From Rhizophagus irregularis (taxonomy: Eukaryota > Glomeromycota > Glomeromycetes > Glomerales > Glomeraceae): 64,000 nucleotides of DNA. This document shows positions 43,154 through 58,140 of this stretch, in pieces (within the stretch, counting starts at the first letter, position 1; each line of letters opens with the position of its first letter). The stretch is from the NCBI RefSeq assembly GCF_026210795.1, contig NC_089457.1:2976001-3040000 (forward strand). Reading direction: 5' to 3'. A program made the translations under genes and the position numbers. The notes under the pieces were generated by a model. It did no database searches and was not told the DNA's origin. It saw only the letters and a program-made list of their open reading frames with translations.

Positions 43154-44673
43154 ATGTCTACACTATCAAATTCATTAATTAAAAATTATACAAATATTGT
43201 TGATACTGATGCATTATCTGATATAGAGATATTAGTTGGTAAAATTCCAAATACCGAAATTTTTCGTTTACATTCTTTCATATTAAAAGTTTGTTCTCCT
43301 TATTTTCGTAATTTATTATCAAATGAACAACAGATAAAAATTGAGAATAATATTATTAGAATTAATATACCAAATATTTCCGTAAAAATATTTAAAATTA
43401 TTATAAAGTACGTATATACATTATAATAAATAACTTTTTCATAAATAAGAATATAAGTTTATAGAAAGCAGCCCATTAAATACTTTTTATTATCTTTTTT
43501 TATTATCTTTTTTTTTTGAAAAAAAAAAATTTATAATAATGTTAATTAATTTCATAATTTTATTCTTAATTTTTTAGGTATATATACGTTAATAATTTTA
43601 AACCTGAAAAATATGATTTTAAAACAAATGCCGAACTTTTAATTGCAGCTGATGAATTGAGTCTTAATAATTTATCCAATTTTATTGAAAATTATTTATT
43701 AAAGAAAGAAGAATTATTGAAACAAAACTTTGTTTTCGTTTTACAAGATATTACAAATGAGTTAAACCGATTTGTAAGATTATCATATTTTTGTAATGAA
43801 TCTTTTCGAAATGATCCCTTAATAATTTTTAAAGCAAAAGATTTCACTTTAATTAAACAAGAAGTACTTATTCGATATCTTGATATTATTCAACATTGTG
43901 CAAGACCAATTGATATTTGGGATAAAATTATAGAATGGACCAACGCACAATCTAATGGAATATCATCAAATATTACAAAATTAATAATTCAACCATTTAT
44001 TTCATTCATTAATTTTAAAGAAATAAGTCGTTTAGATTTTTATTTAAAAGTCAGATCATTTGAGAATATTTTTGATGATAAATTATATATTGAAATATTA
44101 GAACATTATAGTTTTAATGATTTTCAAATAGTAAATCATATAGATTCTCAAATTATTAATTTAAAAGAAGCTTCGTTTATCGCTAATAGAATAAGAATTA
44201 CGAAAAGACAAAGACGAGAAGTTATTTATAATTTTAATTTACTTGTACGTGGAAGTAGAGATGGATTTAGCGAAAAAATATTTCATGAATATTGTGATGA
44301 TAAAGGACCTACAATTACTATCATTCACGTTAAAAATTCTAATGAGATTCTTGGAGGATTTAATCCATTTAATTGGGAATCTTGGAAATCCAATAAAGGA
44401 TTTATTGAAACTAAAGAAAGTTTTATTTTTTCTTTAGATAGAAATAATTTAGAAAATTCTATTTTTAGTAAGGTTGTTGATAATAAAAATGCAATATATA
44501 ATAGTCCAGATTATGGTCCATGTTTTGGAGGTGAAAAATCAGATATCGAATTATTTCGTAGAGAAAAATATGGTCGATGTGTTATGACAAGTTACGAAAA
44601 AGAAATTAGACAAGATGAAAAGTTTTTTGAAGTAGATGAATATGAAGTATTTCAAGTCAGTAAAATAATTTAA
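43154..44673 (+). CDS. BTB-BACK-TLDc protein
   Basis: Two exons, 43,154-43,407 and 43,578-44,673 (donor GTACGT, acceptor TTTTAG, phase 2), 449 residues. BTB: 'ALSDIEILVGKIPNTEIFRLH' region (residues about 18-40), then 'LKVCSPYFR'; the intron falls within the K-YIY codon as in all five relatives. BACK-like helices span about 120-260. TLDc starts near residue 300 with 'NFNLLVRGSRDGFS' and includes 'GPTITIIHVKNSNEILGGFN' and 'GPCFGGEKSDIEL'. BTB domains usually bind Cullin-3; TLDc domains are linked to oxidative-stress protection and V-ATPase regulation, though the role of this fungal family is unknown. Complete and intact. Confidence 0.92.
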
Positions 44674-44738
44674 AAATAAAAAATATTTCACCTAAATTGT
44701 AATAATTATCGAATATAATTAAGTCGGGCCAATAAGCA

Positions 44739-44776
44739 TAGTGCTGGCCAGAATTAATTTTGTCGGCTGGCACTAT
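44739..44776. repeat. Imperfect hairpin, MITE-like
   Basis: ATAGTGCTGGCC and GGCTGGCACTAT are imperfect inverted arms around 'agaattaattttgtc'. Related 'ccggc/ggctagaattaat' words occur near 1.68 kb and 54.5 kb. The rest of the 480-bp intergenic stretch to 45,155 shows nothing else. Confidence 0.45.
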
Positions 44777-45154
44777 CTTTTGTATTCACGTGATCACGAT
44801 TTAGAGCTACACGAGTCTAAATCTCTGATTGATACTAAAATTGTCAATACTATACCAAGTATGATAATAATAAATTTCCTCATTTAAACTACATTAGATC
44901 TAACAATAATATTAAACAAAGAATAAAAATAACAATGTTTAGTAGTTCTGAAACGCATCACAAAAATGTTGATCATAAACTCAAGGTAGCACGAGTTCAT
45001 TGACAAATGTTGTCGGTTTCACCAAAAAGGTGATTTATTGTTTTCATTTTAGGTTATGCATAACGAAATGACTCCGAGAAAAAAAGTAATTTATATTGCG
45101 GTTTATTTTTTTATTCTACTAGTATCTTTTTTTTTTAAAAAAAAAAGAAAGAAA

Positions 45155-46705
45155 ATGGTAAAGGAAATGGAATCATATAGATCTTTTGACATGACATGTT
45201 TATTATCTAAAGAATATATCGAAATTTTCGAAACTGGTGAATTCTTCGATACAGAAATATTGGTTGGCGAAAATTCGAACACTAAAACTTTTCGTTTACA
45301 TTCTTTGATATTAAAAGTTCGTTCCCCTTATTTTCGTATTGCGCTTTCAAATAATTGGAAAAAAGTTGAAAATAATATAATTAAATTTAAAAAGCCAAAT
45401 ATTTCCGTAAAAGTATTCGAAATACTTATCAAGTAAGTATTTAACATTTATGGTTTCATATACAACTACGTTATCTCATTTATGGTTTCAATATATATAT
45501 ATATATATTATACAACTACGTTATCTCATTTATGATATAAAATCTAACTACGTTATCTACGTTATCTACGTTATTTTATCCTTAATTTTAGGTATATGTA
45601 TAGCGGTAAACTCGATCTTGAAAATGATGTAAAGACAAATATCGCAATTTTAATCGCAGCTGATGAATTATGTCTTAATGAATTATGCATTTATATTGAA
45701 GAATATCTACTTGAGAACGAAGAGTTATTAAAACAAAATCTTATTCTTATACAAGATATTACAAGCAAGTTCACTCAGTTTAAAAAATTGACACAATTTT
45801 ATAACAAACAAGATGATTCCTTAATTTTTCAAGCGAATGATTTCACTTCAATTAAACAAGAAGTTCTTCTTGATATTATTTCTAAACAACATAAACTCGG
45901 TTTAAAACCCGTTGAATTTTGGGATAAAATTAAAGATTGGGCAATAGTACAATCTAGTGGGTTGACATCAGATACTACAAAAAAGTCTGATATTAATATA
46001 AAATTATTTAAAACCTTAATTCAACCATTTATTTCATTTATTAATTTTAAAAAGATAAGTAAGATAGAATTTTTTCGAAAAGTTAAACCATACAAATATG
46101 CATTTGATGATAAATTTTATATTGAAATAATGGAATATTATTGTTTTGATAATATTCAATTAGTTAATTATATAGATTCTCAAATGATTAATTTAAAAGA
46201 AGCATCATTTATTGCTAATTGGATAAGTATTATGAAACAACAAAAAAATGATATTACTTATGATTTTAATTTACTTGTACGTGGTAGTAGAGATGGATTT
46301 AGTGAAAAAACATTTCATGAATTTTGTGATAATAAAGGACCTACAATTACTATTGTTCGTGTTAAAAATTCTAATGAAATACTTGGAGGATTTAACCCAT
46401 GTAATTGGATATCTGAAATTGGTTATAATAGTGTTGAAGAAAGTTTTATATTTTCTTTAGATAGAAATAATTTAGAAAAGTCCATTTTTAGTAAAGTTAT
46501 TGATAATGAAAATGCGATTTATAATAGTGCAAAGTATGGTCCATGTTTTGGGGGTGGTGGAATTTCTTCAGATTTTGAATTATTTTATAAGGAAAAACAA
46601 GGTCAATGTATTAAAGAAAGTTATGAAAAAGCAATTAGACAAGATGAAGAATATTTTAAAGTTGATGATTATGAAGTATTTCAAGTTATTATTTATAGTT
46701 CTTAA
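45155..46705 (+). CDS. BTB-BACK-TLDc protein
   Basis: Exons 45,155-45,432 and 45,592-46,705 (GTAAGT donor, TTTTAG acceptor, phase 2), 463 residues. I start at ATG 45,155 because, as in relatives, it follows a poly-T/poly-A tract; an in-frame ATG at 45,056 would add 33 residues read through that tract. BTB: 'FFDTEILVGENSNTKTFRLH', 'LKVRSPYFR'. TLDc: 'DFNLLVRGSRDGFSEKTFHE', 'NSNEILGGFNPCNW', 'GPCFGGGG'. Closest in the window to the gene at 43,154, with which it shares long identical stretches, so a tandem duplicate. The intron carries short repeats of 'ctacgttatct'. Confidence 0.92.
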
Positions 46706-47515
46706 TATTTATACGTTAAAATTAATTTTTATAATAAGTTCGTCTCGTGTTTTAATTAATATATAGAATTTTTAATTTAAGCTTTTATAAATAAATAAAA
46801 AAATCAATTCATTTATTTAATTTGATGAACAATTTTATCTTTTTAAAGAAAAGAGGTTTTCACAAACAATTATTTATATTGGGCTGATTTACGACAATTA
46901 TTTTATAAAGATAATGTTATCATTTTGGGCTACTCTAGCAATACATCCAATACCGTGTAGATCCTTCCTTTTTTGGATAATTCCAGGCGGCATTATGTAG
47001 GTTTTGCCCTGAAGAGACGTTAGAGACGCGTAGAGCTAATGGTAAATGGTGCCGCCTGCTGATTTCTATAATTACCTAATCTATTGTCACACTTGCGTAA
47101 TTGATGAAACAGTAGCAGATTGGCCATAATAATTTTAATGCGACTTTTTTAACTGTAGTCCCTATATGTAAAGCATATGAAACATCCTTATTGAAGATAA
47201 TAACGGAATGAAAAAGGGTACGTTATACTTTATTTGTTCTAAAAATAAATACTATATATTATTATGTCCCAATTTATCAATTCAAGACATCCTTTAACAT
47301 AAATGATTGACAAAGAATTTAAAAATGTCGCGTATTACAAATGTCGATCGCATTAATTGTTTGGTTTCACCCAAATAAGAAGAATTTTTGTTTCTATTTT
47401 AAGCTAATAAAAAGATTTTCGTAAAAGACAATATTTTTGCGTTTATTAAATATATATTATAAATTTATGGTTTATTATTTCATTTTTCTCTATTAAATTT
47501 TTTTGTTAAAGAAAA
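46706..47515. other. Intergenic with short dispersed repeat, copy 2
   Basis: The block 'gtgtagatccttcc' ... 'aattccaggcgg' ... 'ccctgaagagac' (46,957-47,050) is the second copy of the repeat at 12,716. Nothing else recognised. Confidence 0.5.
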
Positions 47516-48457
47516 ATGGTATCATTTCAATTTAATGATACTACTATGTATACAGAAAATATAGAAATATCAAATTTATTATTTAAAAAATACACAAAAA
47601 TTCTTGAAACTGGTGAATTATTCGATACAGAAATATTGGTTGGAGAAAGGCCAAATAATAAAATTTTTCGATTACATTCTTTTGTATTAAAAGTTGGTTC
47701 ACCATATTTTCGTACTGCATTTTCAAAAAATTGGAAAAAAGTTGAAAATAATATTATTAAATTTGAAAAACCAAATATTTCAGTAGAAGTATTCGACATT
47801 CTTATCAAGTATGTTTTATTAATTTTATTATTATTAATAAATATTTTATAAATATTTTTCATTTACTAAACTTTACCTTTAATTTTCAGGTATATATATG
47901 GTTATAAACTTGAACTTAAAAATTATAATTTTAATACAAATGTTGACCTTTTAATTGCGGCTGACGAATTGTGCCTTAATAATTTATGTATTTTGATTGA
48001 AGAATATCTTCTTGGAAATAAAATTTTATTAAAACAAAATTTTATTCTCATTCATGATACAACAACCAAACGTCCTCATTTTGAAAAATTATCTAAATTT
48101 TGTGCTTTTACTTTAACGCATGATCCTTCGATAATTTTTAAAGCAATTGATTTCACTAAAATCAAAAGAGAATTTCTTCTTAATATAATAACTAAAAACA
48201 ATCATTTATTTAATCCTATTGAAATTTGGGATAAAGTTATGGAATGGGCTATTGCACAACTATCCGAACCATCCGTTGTAAGAAAAACATCATTAAAAAC
48301 CTTAACTCATCCATTTATCCCATTCATTGATTTTAAAGAGATAAATCGTAAAGATTTTTATCAAAAAGTCAGACCGTTCAAGTATATTTTTGATGATAAA
48401 TTTTATATTAGATTAATTGACCATTATGCCTTTAATGATATTTATATAGAGATTTGA
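47516..48457 (+). CDS. BTB-BACK protein, truncated before TLDc
   Basis: Exons 47,516-47,808 and 47,890-48,457 (GTATGT donor, TTTCAG acceptor, phase 2), 286 residues. BTB: 'LFDTEILVGERPNNKIFRLH', 'LKVGSPYFR'; then the BACK-like region ending 'FDDKFYIRLIDHYAFNDIYI'. Homology to the tandem neighbours stops at the same position as in the gene at 102-1,034, immediately before the TLDc linker, and unrelated DNA follows from about 48,445. Unlike that gene, where one base change could explain the stop, here the TLDc part is physically absent. It may still act as a BTB-only dimerisation partner. Confidence 0.85.
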
Positions 48458-49275
48458 CTCACTTACGTTGTCCATGAGCGTCTGGTCTAACTTTAACCTG
48501 GGGACAATGAGATAATGAGATAATGCCCGTCCGACAACCTAAACCTCAATTTCAATCTATCCCGAACCCAATCCCCATATTATGTATTTATCTTCACTTC
48601 TACGCTCTTAGACAACGTTTCACTAGTAATTATAAATTGCAGTCTCTCGAGTCAAAATTCGAGCCAAAAGTTAAAGTGCAGGTCAAAATACCTTCCGTAA
48701 TTTTACCCGGTTTAGAAGAAGTGTAGTGCTTACTGAAATTACACATAGTATCAGCTGGTACTGATAATATACGTAATATACGATCGCGATTCGTGTTGAA
48801 GTTTTAATGAAGATTGAATTTAATTGACTATAGTTTAGATAGTAAAAATGGATTGATTACAAAGATTATCAGTTATTGCAAAGTATATCAATAATTTCAA
48901 TAAAAAAAAGTCATTTTTTTCTTATATAACATATTTTTATTAAGATTTCGTAAAGTTGTCATAATAATTTGATTTCCTTATAATCCTTTATAATTTTTAT
49001 ATTTGTGACTGTAATTTTAAAAAATTCTTAAAGCTAAAAAATTTATTGTAGAAAGAATGAAATAATAAATATAAATGCAAAATTTTGACTTAATAATTTT
49101 CTTTATCATAAACTGATTAATATTAGTTGTTATAATAATTTGATTTCTTTATAATTCTTTATAGTTTTTATATTTGTGACATTAATTTTAAAAAAATTCT
49201 TAAATCTTAAAAATTTCTTGACAGAAAGAATGATAAACTGATTAATATGTTAAAATTTGAAATAATATAAATACT
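48458..49275. other. Intergenic, includes a duplicated AT-rich segment
   Basis: A segment containing 'ataataatttgatttcctta' near 48,960 recurs near 49,134 with 'tttatatttgtgac' and 'taaaaaattcttaaa', a local tandem duplication of about 170 bp. The ORF at 48,523-48,726 shows no recognisable domain. Confidence 0.5.
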
Positions 49276-50763
49276 TTAGTTAGAATTCTTAGTAATTTGG
49301 AAAACTTCATATTCTTCTATTTCAAATTCAGCTTCGATTTGTCTTATTTTTTCTGAATAATTATTCTTGCAATATTGACCTCTGTTAGTATTATTAAGTA
49401 GTAATTTTAAATCTGATCCAAATTCAGGCCCACTATTCACATCTTTCAACAGACTTCTGATTGTACTAAAATCTACAAAATTGGCACGCAATGGTTCTAC
49501 CGTGCAGGTTGATAGAAGTGAAGAGTCATCAACCTCGCCAAAAGTACTAGGGTTGACTTTACTTAAAGAAAAAATCAAACTTCCTCTAATTTTATTACCA
49601 TAACATCCATATTTCCAATCGCATGGGTTATAACCTCCAAGAATTTCATTAGTATCTTTAACTTTTGCAATAGTAATAGTTGGTCCTTTGTTATCACAAC
49701 GTTCGTGGAAATTTCTACGATCAAATCCATTATCGCTTCCACGAACAAGCAATTTTAACTTATAGAAATTTACGTTGGATACAAAAAAATCAGCAAAATT
49801 ACGATTCTCAATATAATATTTAATATATTTAGTTAATATACAAGCTAATTCATAATCGAGAATCTTAGAATTTATATTTACAGTATTATAAACATAATTT
49901 TCTAGAATTTTGGTATAAGTGTTATTATCAAAACTATCTTTGAGGGGTCTGATTTTTTGAAAGAACTCATAAGCAGGAATTTCTTCAAATTTAATATACG
50001 GAATAAATTGTTTAATTAAAGTTCCACATGTTTTCACGTTATCAGTAGTCCACTTTGTAATTTCCGATGGTAATTCATTAGATCGAGCAATTGCCCATTC
50101 TATAATTTTATTCCAAACTTCAATTGGTTTTAAAGAGAGATTGTCTTTAGTAAGAATACGAAGAAGAAATCCTTCACTGATATCGGTAAAATCATTTGCT
50201 TTTAAAAATAATGAAGGGTCTTGCTGATAAGCGTTCTTATAGTATTTTGACAGTTTCGTAAATTTGTGGCGATCTGCAACAGTCTGAATAAGAACAAAAT
50301 TTTGTTTTAATAATCCCTCGTTCATAAGTAGATGTGTTTCAATGAAAGAACATAATTCATTAAGATGCAGTTCATTAGCTGCGACTAAAAGTTCAACATT
50401 TATTTTAAACCCATTATTTTCAAGTTTAAGTTTGTCGCTATATATATACCTAAAATCAAGTAACGATTAGAATGTTTACACAGTCTACAAATTTAACATC
50501 ATAAAATTATATACTTACTTAATAAGAATTTCAAATGCTTTCGCAGAAATATTTTTATTTGCGATTTTAATACCATTTTCAATTTTTATCGGCTGTTTCT
50601 TTGATAATAATTCACGAAAATAAGGAGAACAAACTTTTAATATAAAAGAATGTAAACGATAGGTTTTGGTGTTTGGTTCCTTTCCGACCGTAATTTCTAT
50701 ATCAGAAAGTTCACCAGTTTCAAGAATCTTGGTATATTCCGCAAATAATATACTTTGCATCAT
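49276..50763 (-). CDS. BTB-BACK-TLDc protein
   Basis: Exons 50,763-50,519 and 50,449-49,276 (GTAAGT donor, TTTTAG acceptor, phase 2), 472 residues. BTB: 'ELSDIEITVGKEPNTKTYRL', 'LKVCSPYFRELLS'; exon 2 opens 'YIYSDKLKLENNG'. TLDc: 'KLKLLVRGSDNGFDRRNFHE', 'GPTITIAKVKDTNEILGGYN', ending 'EYEVFQITKNSN'. Complete. Opposite in orientation to the three genes to its left and more diverged from them, with a longer acidic loop (about 375-420). Tail-to-tail with the truncated gene at 47,516. Confidence 0.92.
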
Positions 50764-52155
50764 TGAATTGTATAGGTATTTTTTTTTTTTACTGCCAGAT
50801 TAAGGTAAATCTAATAAAATGAATAATTTATAATAATTTATTCCAATATAACAACTTACTTAAGAATACTATTATATATTTATAAATTATTTTTTATTCA
50901 CAGTGTAAGAAATTGAAAAAGAATAAAATTGAAGGACGAATTTTGATAGTTTTCACGTCACAAATTCGCACTGGAGGAGATTATTATATAAAAATTTTTT
51001 TTCATTCCCAAAGTTGGAAACAATAAACAATTTACATTAAGAAAACAAGGAATTAACAATATAATGCCAAATTAATCTTTTTAATTCAATATATGATATT
51101 AATGATGTTTCACGAATCAAAGACTCCTTTGTTTCATAAACTTATTTGATCGACAGTTTCAAATACTACGATTCTCGACAAACTTAATTTCCGGTGAAAC
51201 CTCTGAAACCCATCACTTAAGTTATTGATATACTAAATTAAATAAAGATTCAGAATTGGAGTGAAATGACCAAAACTTGTCAATAAATCTAAAAGTGAAT
51301 TTGTACTTCTGGATATTACAGCGGGTATTCGTATAGCCGAACATTTTGAACGTTCATGTTACGGCATGGACCTTAGTGTAAATTCAAATAATTAGCTTCA
51401 AGGAAGTGGCTTAGAGAATTGAACATAAAAAATACATAATAAAGTTTAACAAAATTAACAAAATTAAATAAATGAATTACGCCCTTTATTATTAAATAAT
51501 TTTTTTAAATAAAGAATTTAGTTAGTTTAAATCATATATAATTATTATATAAATATATAATAATAGAATTAAATAAATAACTAATAACTTACTATAACTT
51601 TTAAGTAAAGAATTTAGTTTAAATTAATATGTAAATATTGTAATGATAACATTAAATAATAACTTATAACTTACTAACTAAAATAAATTATCAAATAATT
51701 TTATGATAAAGAATTTAATTAGTTTAATTATACACGTAATAGAAATATAGAAAATACATGACTTACACGCTGTAGTATTAACTTTATATGGAGACGTCCA
51801 AAGAGGCAAGTCACGTGATTATATTGCCTTTCATTTTACTAAGTATTCTTAGGACTTAATTTTTTTTCTCCATTCATATTTTGCAAATATCTTGCTACAT
51901 CGAATTCAATCCCTGTCAAAAAAGCAGTTTTTAAAGCTTGTGCTTTTTTTTTCCGTAGCATCTTCTACTATTTGAGCCGTACAGGTGCTTTGATAAATTC
52001 ATGAATTTTATCTAATTCTGTTCATCTATCATCGCTGTTGTAACTGAAATTCAGATATATGAAATTAAAGTTTGACGATCAATTAAATGAAATTGAAATT
52101 TCAATTTCAGTTATCTGAATTTAAAGATTAGCTAGATTTCAATTTCAGTCACAAC
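50764..52155. other. Intergenic AT-rich stretch
   Basis: No gene. Between 51,480 and 51,770 a short A/T sequence ('aaagaatttagttagttta' and variants) is repeated irregularly four to five times. 'ctgaatttcagt'-type inverted pieces lie near 52,030-52,140. Confidence 0.45.
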
Positions 52156-54159
<2,004 letters not shown>

Positions 54160-55747
54160 ATAATAATTGAACTTAATAGCGTAAATAATCCTTCATAATC
54201 ATCTTAATTTAAAAATATGTTTGATAAATTTCATGAAATTAATCATGTCATTCTGTAATCGATGATATTTTCGTTTTTATTTATATTGCATTCCTGAATC
54301 AAAATTGTATAATATGATCGATGGCTATCTTTATTTTAGAAAGGATTATTAAATACATATAAAAAAGCATATTCACACCTTATCAATACAGTTAAAAGAA
54401 GAAAGAATCTATGAAACATTCTGATAAGAATAACAAATACTCATTTTAGCGCGGGTTAACTTCGTGTAGATCTTGTCAATTTTTTTACTAGATACAGGCC
54501 GACATCATCTTAATTCCGGCCCTGAAGAAATGAATTTTTCGGGGTTCAATATAGTAATCATCAAAAGCAATTTGAGCGTATTTTTTATCATTATAAATTT
54601 AATAAATTTAATAGAAAACTAAATTAAAATTTCTTGTTTATCCATCGTAATTATTAATAACTATATTATTATTGTTATTTTGCTTTGGATTAATCACTCA
54701 TAAAACTATGATTCTAATAAGTTCTGGTCAACAATTTATTTAAGAAAAATGGGTAAATGGATAACTTTAATATAACAAAAATGCGAACATAATTACAATG
54801 AGTAAAGTAGGAAAGAACAATCAAATTGAAAGTGAAGAAAGTGTTACGGAAAAGGTAAAAAAGGATTTGACAAAGATATAACATTTGATAAGTAAGATCG
54901 TCGAGCACCTACCCAACATGAAAAAACTACTATATTAAAACTAGATACAGCTCGCTCCATTATATTCATCATCTTATCGTGGGAGACATTGTGATTAAGT
55001 TCGGTATCAAAAATTTTTATTTAATAAGCGGTAAATCGATGATTGAGACTAACAGACAGTTATTTATCCATTTACAATTCATATTATTATTATTTTTCAA
55101 CATCTAAATTGCAGTAATATCATAATAGTGAAAAATGTATATCGAGCATTTATTTAAACTAAACATAATGAACAAACATATTTCAAGAATATTAGTTACT
55201 GCTCAATCTTTCTTTATAAATTGGTTTCAAATTTTATTGATAATCTACCTACAGTATAAGGTAATTTTTAAATAAAATATAGTAAAGTAAAATTTAACTT
55301 ATTTTGTATAATCAAATAAATTCTATTGAATTATTATTGAGTTTCTTTTTGATATCCATCTGTTTCTTTAAGTGCCCGTCTATTTTTTTTCAATTTTCAT
55401 AATAAGTTTAAATTATGATGTATCCAACATATGAGCAACGAAATAACCAAATTAATTCTTACAATTCAATAACAGAATTTTGCCTGTTCTTTGAGTTTGA
55501 ATCCCGACACTTTCCATTAAATCAATATAACGATATTGTGATTCGCTGCTATCACGTGATACATTCGATAATTATGAGTTTAATCATTTAGAATTCTCAC
55601 TCAGCAGATGCATAACATGAATTGAAACATGCATCCTCAACTTCGCTCAACAATATACATTTATCTAATATATCGTTCTATTTATTATTATTATTTCAAT
55701 AGTATCTAAGAATAAATTCTAATAAATTTACAGTATTTTAAAAAATA
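54160..55747. other. Intergenic with short dispersed repeat, copy 3
   Basis: A diverged copy of the 12,716 repeat ('gtgtagatcttgtc' ... 'ccggccctgaagaaatg') lies at about 54,465-54,540. No gene recognised; the ORF at 54,714-54,908 lacks any domain. Confidence 0.45.
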
Positions 55748-55819
55748 AGCAGCGTAGCGCAGAGGAAGCGCGCGGGGCCCATAACTCCGAGGTCGGGGGA
55801 TCGAAACCTTCCGCTGCTA
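55748..55819 (+). tRNA. Initiator tRNA-Met (CAT)
   Basis: 72 nt, no intron. Acceptor AGCAGCG pairs with CGCTGCT, followed by discriminator A. D stem GCGC/GCGC; anticodon stem CGGGG/CTCCG around loop CCCATAA with anticodon CAT at 55,780-55,782; T arm contains GGATCGAAACC. An A1:T72 first pair and GATCGAAA in the T loop instead of GTTCGA are marks of eukaryotic initiator tRNA. A T run follows. Confidence 0.95.
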
Positions 55820-55826
55820 TGTCATA

Positions 55827-55835
55827 TTTTTTTTT
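55827..55835 (+). terminator. RNA polymerase III terminator
   Basis: A run of nine T begins 7 nt after the tRNA end, a standard pol III stop. Confidence 0.85.
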
Positions 55836-58140
55836 TCTTTTTATTTTGCTTTTTGAAATTATAGATATGACTCATCATATGTCATTTAGTCATTACTGCG
55901 CAAAAGGCGCAAACTGCGCATGTTAATTGCTGCGTATTGGAAATTACTTCCAAATACGTTTAATAAATAATTTCATTTTTTGCTTCTAATATAGGATTGG
56001 AAATAAGAGTGCTAAAGATTTAATATTTATTTTATTATTATAAATTTTAATTCAAGCTACGATAAGACCTGAAATAAGTTTAGGGTCATGTTTGTTTGTT
56101 TTTTGCTGTGTAATCCAGATCGATGCTATGATTGGACAATGTTTGATATACTTACAATAATATTCATAGGAGTAAAGAAATAAATATATAATTTATATTG
56201 GCGACATTTATCAATTATTATTTAACTAAACATATAATTCTATTTTTTTCTTTTCTTCTTTCTTCACCATTACACGATTTAATTGAATTGATATTTGGAG
56301 CTGAAATAAACAATTTATGAATCTACTATTTAAGTGGAATTGTAAAAGTCATTCATACTAGAAGCTGCAAATTTAAGAGATGATTTAACTATACTGAAAT
56401 GAAATTGCCTATATAGACCGCCAGAAATTCTTAAGTCCATTTTAATCTCAATCCCATTGTTAAAGTTCAAGATGTAAACTTCTTTATCGTAATTGGTTTT
56501 GAGCCAATTTTCTATTGCATAAGCAGTAGTTGTCTTGGTACTCTGCCGATGCCCATATAGGAAACAGACTTGCCATTAAGGAGAGAATTTCCTAGGTTCA
56601 ATGTAGTAGTTAATTGCTTCATACACCCTGCTTGAAGACCAGGTCCTACACAAAAAGAAGTATTCGCTCAGATATTCAACTTTTGCAAAGCAGATCTTCC
56701 ACTTTTTATGTCAATACTTTTTCTGTCTTCCGAATAGTTCAGGTTTCTTTTTCTATTGAGGAAATCATTTAACGTGTTACAAAGAAAAAAAAGAGATCAG
56801 AACAAACTCGATATTTTGTTACTGCATATTTCTTGTTCGAGAGGTAAAAACATGAAAGACACGTACTGGAGAACATCCACAACATCGTACATGTGCCCTC
56901 TATTGGTAAAAGTTTAATTGAAAAATACTCCTTAACCATGTAGTCAGGTTTCATCATCTCGCCAATAAGAATGTCTTTAATGTTATTTTTTTTAACTTTT
57001 CAAGCAGGTGTTCTTCATTTTCAGCGATGTCAACCCAATCAATGTTTTTTTTTTCTCAATACTTGAGATGTCCAATTTTGAGTAAATCATATTCGACTGA
57101 GTGTTACCAATTAAGCTGCTTTTAGCAACGGTAACCTGAAAACTTTCATTAGAAGTCTCTCCTAAGAGTAAACAATTTAATGAAATTCAATTTTGGAGAT
57201 TTTCTGTAAATTAATAAAATGAATTTTTAGACAAAGTAGTATTTTATTAGAGGAAGAAATTTTTTAAAAAAAACTGAAAAAGTTTAATATCTTTTTGATT
57301 CGTCATGACTAATAATAAAATAGACTCTTGAGTGGCTTATAATGACGATATAGGTAAAATAGTATAAAAAAGTAAAAAAATTAGTTTATCAGTAAAAATT
57401 TATGTGAAAGAAATGATTAATAAGGTCTGCATGAGATGCAATTTTGGAAACTATTTCATACCAGAATTTAGTAGTCCATGAATCCATGATACAACTGAAA
57501 TATGCACCGCAATGTTGTAATATGCTGATTTTGAATTTTGATGAACTGAAATTTATGTTAACGACTAAAGTTACATTCAAAATTGGTGTAAATACTAATC
57601 TCGTTATACTTTTCAAATAAAAAAAACTAATTTATTCATCTAATTAGTTCATGAGGAGTTGGAAATAATAGGGTTTTCCTTCCCAGGAAATAAATAGGTA
57701 ATCAATCGTCCCCTGGAGCGTGTCACTCAATTAACGTGATTAACTATTTTTAACTATTTAAACTCAAAAATTAGTAGGAGATTACTGAAAAAATTTGCGC
57801 TACTTTTTTATTTATTTTATTATAAAAATAGTATGTATAATTGTAGTTCTTTTTGTGTAAACCATTAACTGTTAATGAAAAAAGTGAAAAACAGAAAAAG
57901 AAAAAATGTAGTTTTTTTTAAATCGATTGGAAAGTAATTTGGGAAGCTGAGATAATTGGTACAACTCCGGCACATGACAATGTACAATAACACTTCGGAC
58001 TTTAATTACTCATATCGGTCATATGAATAAAAAGTACTTACGCGAAAAAAATTGCAAATAATAATTCCTTATGATATGTAACATATAATCTTGATGTCAT
58101 GATATGGGTTTCGTCATGAGTAATTTCAGGTAATATAAAT
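55836..58140. other. Gene-poor stretch with a decayed coding relic on the minus strand
   Basis: Between about 57,150 and 56,380 the minus strand has coding-like pieces in shifting frames, for example 'IDWVDIAENEEHLLEKL' and 'NIKDILIGEMMKPDYMVKEY' (within the ORF at 56,957-56,769). Several frameshifts and stops interrupt it. I do not recognise the family. The rest shows nothing specific. Confidence 0.4.
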
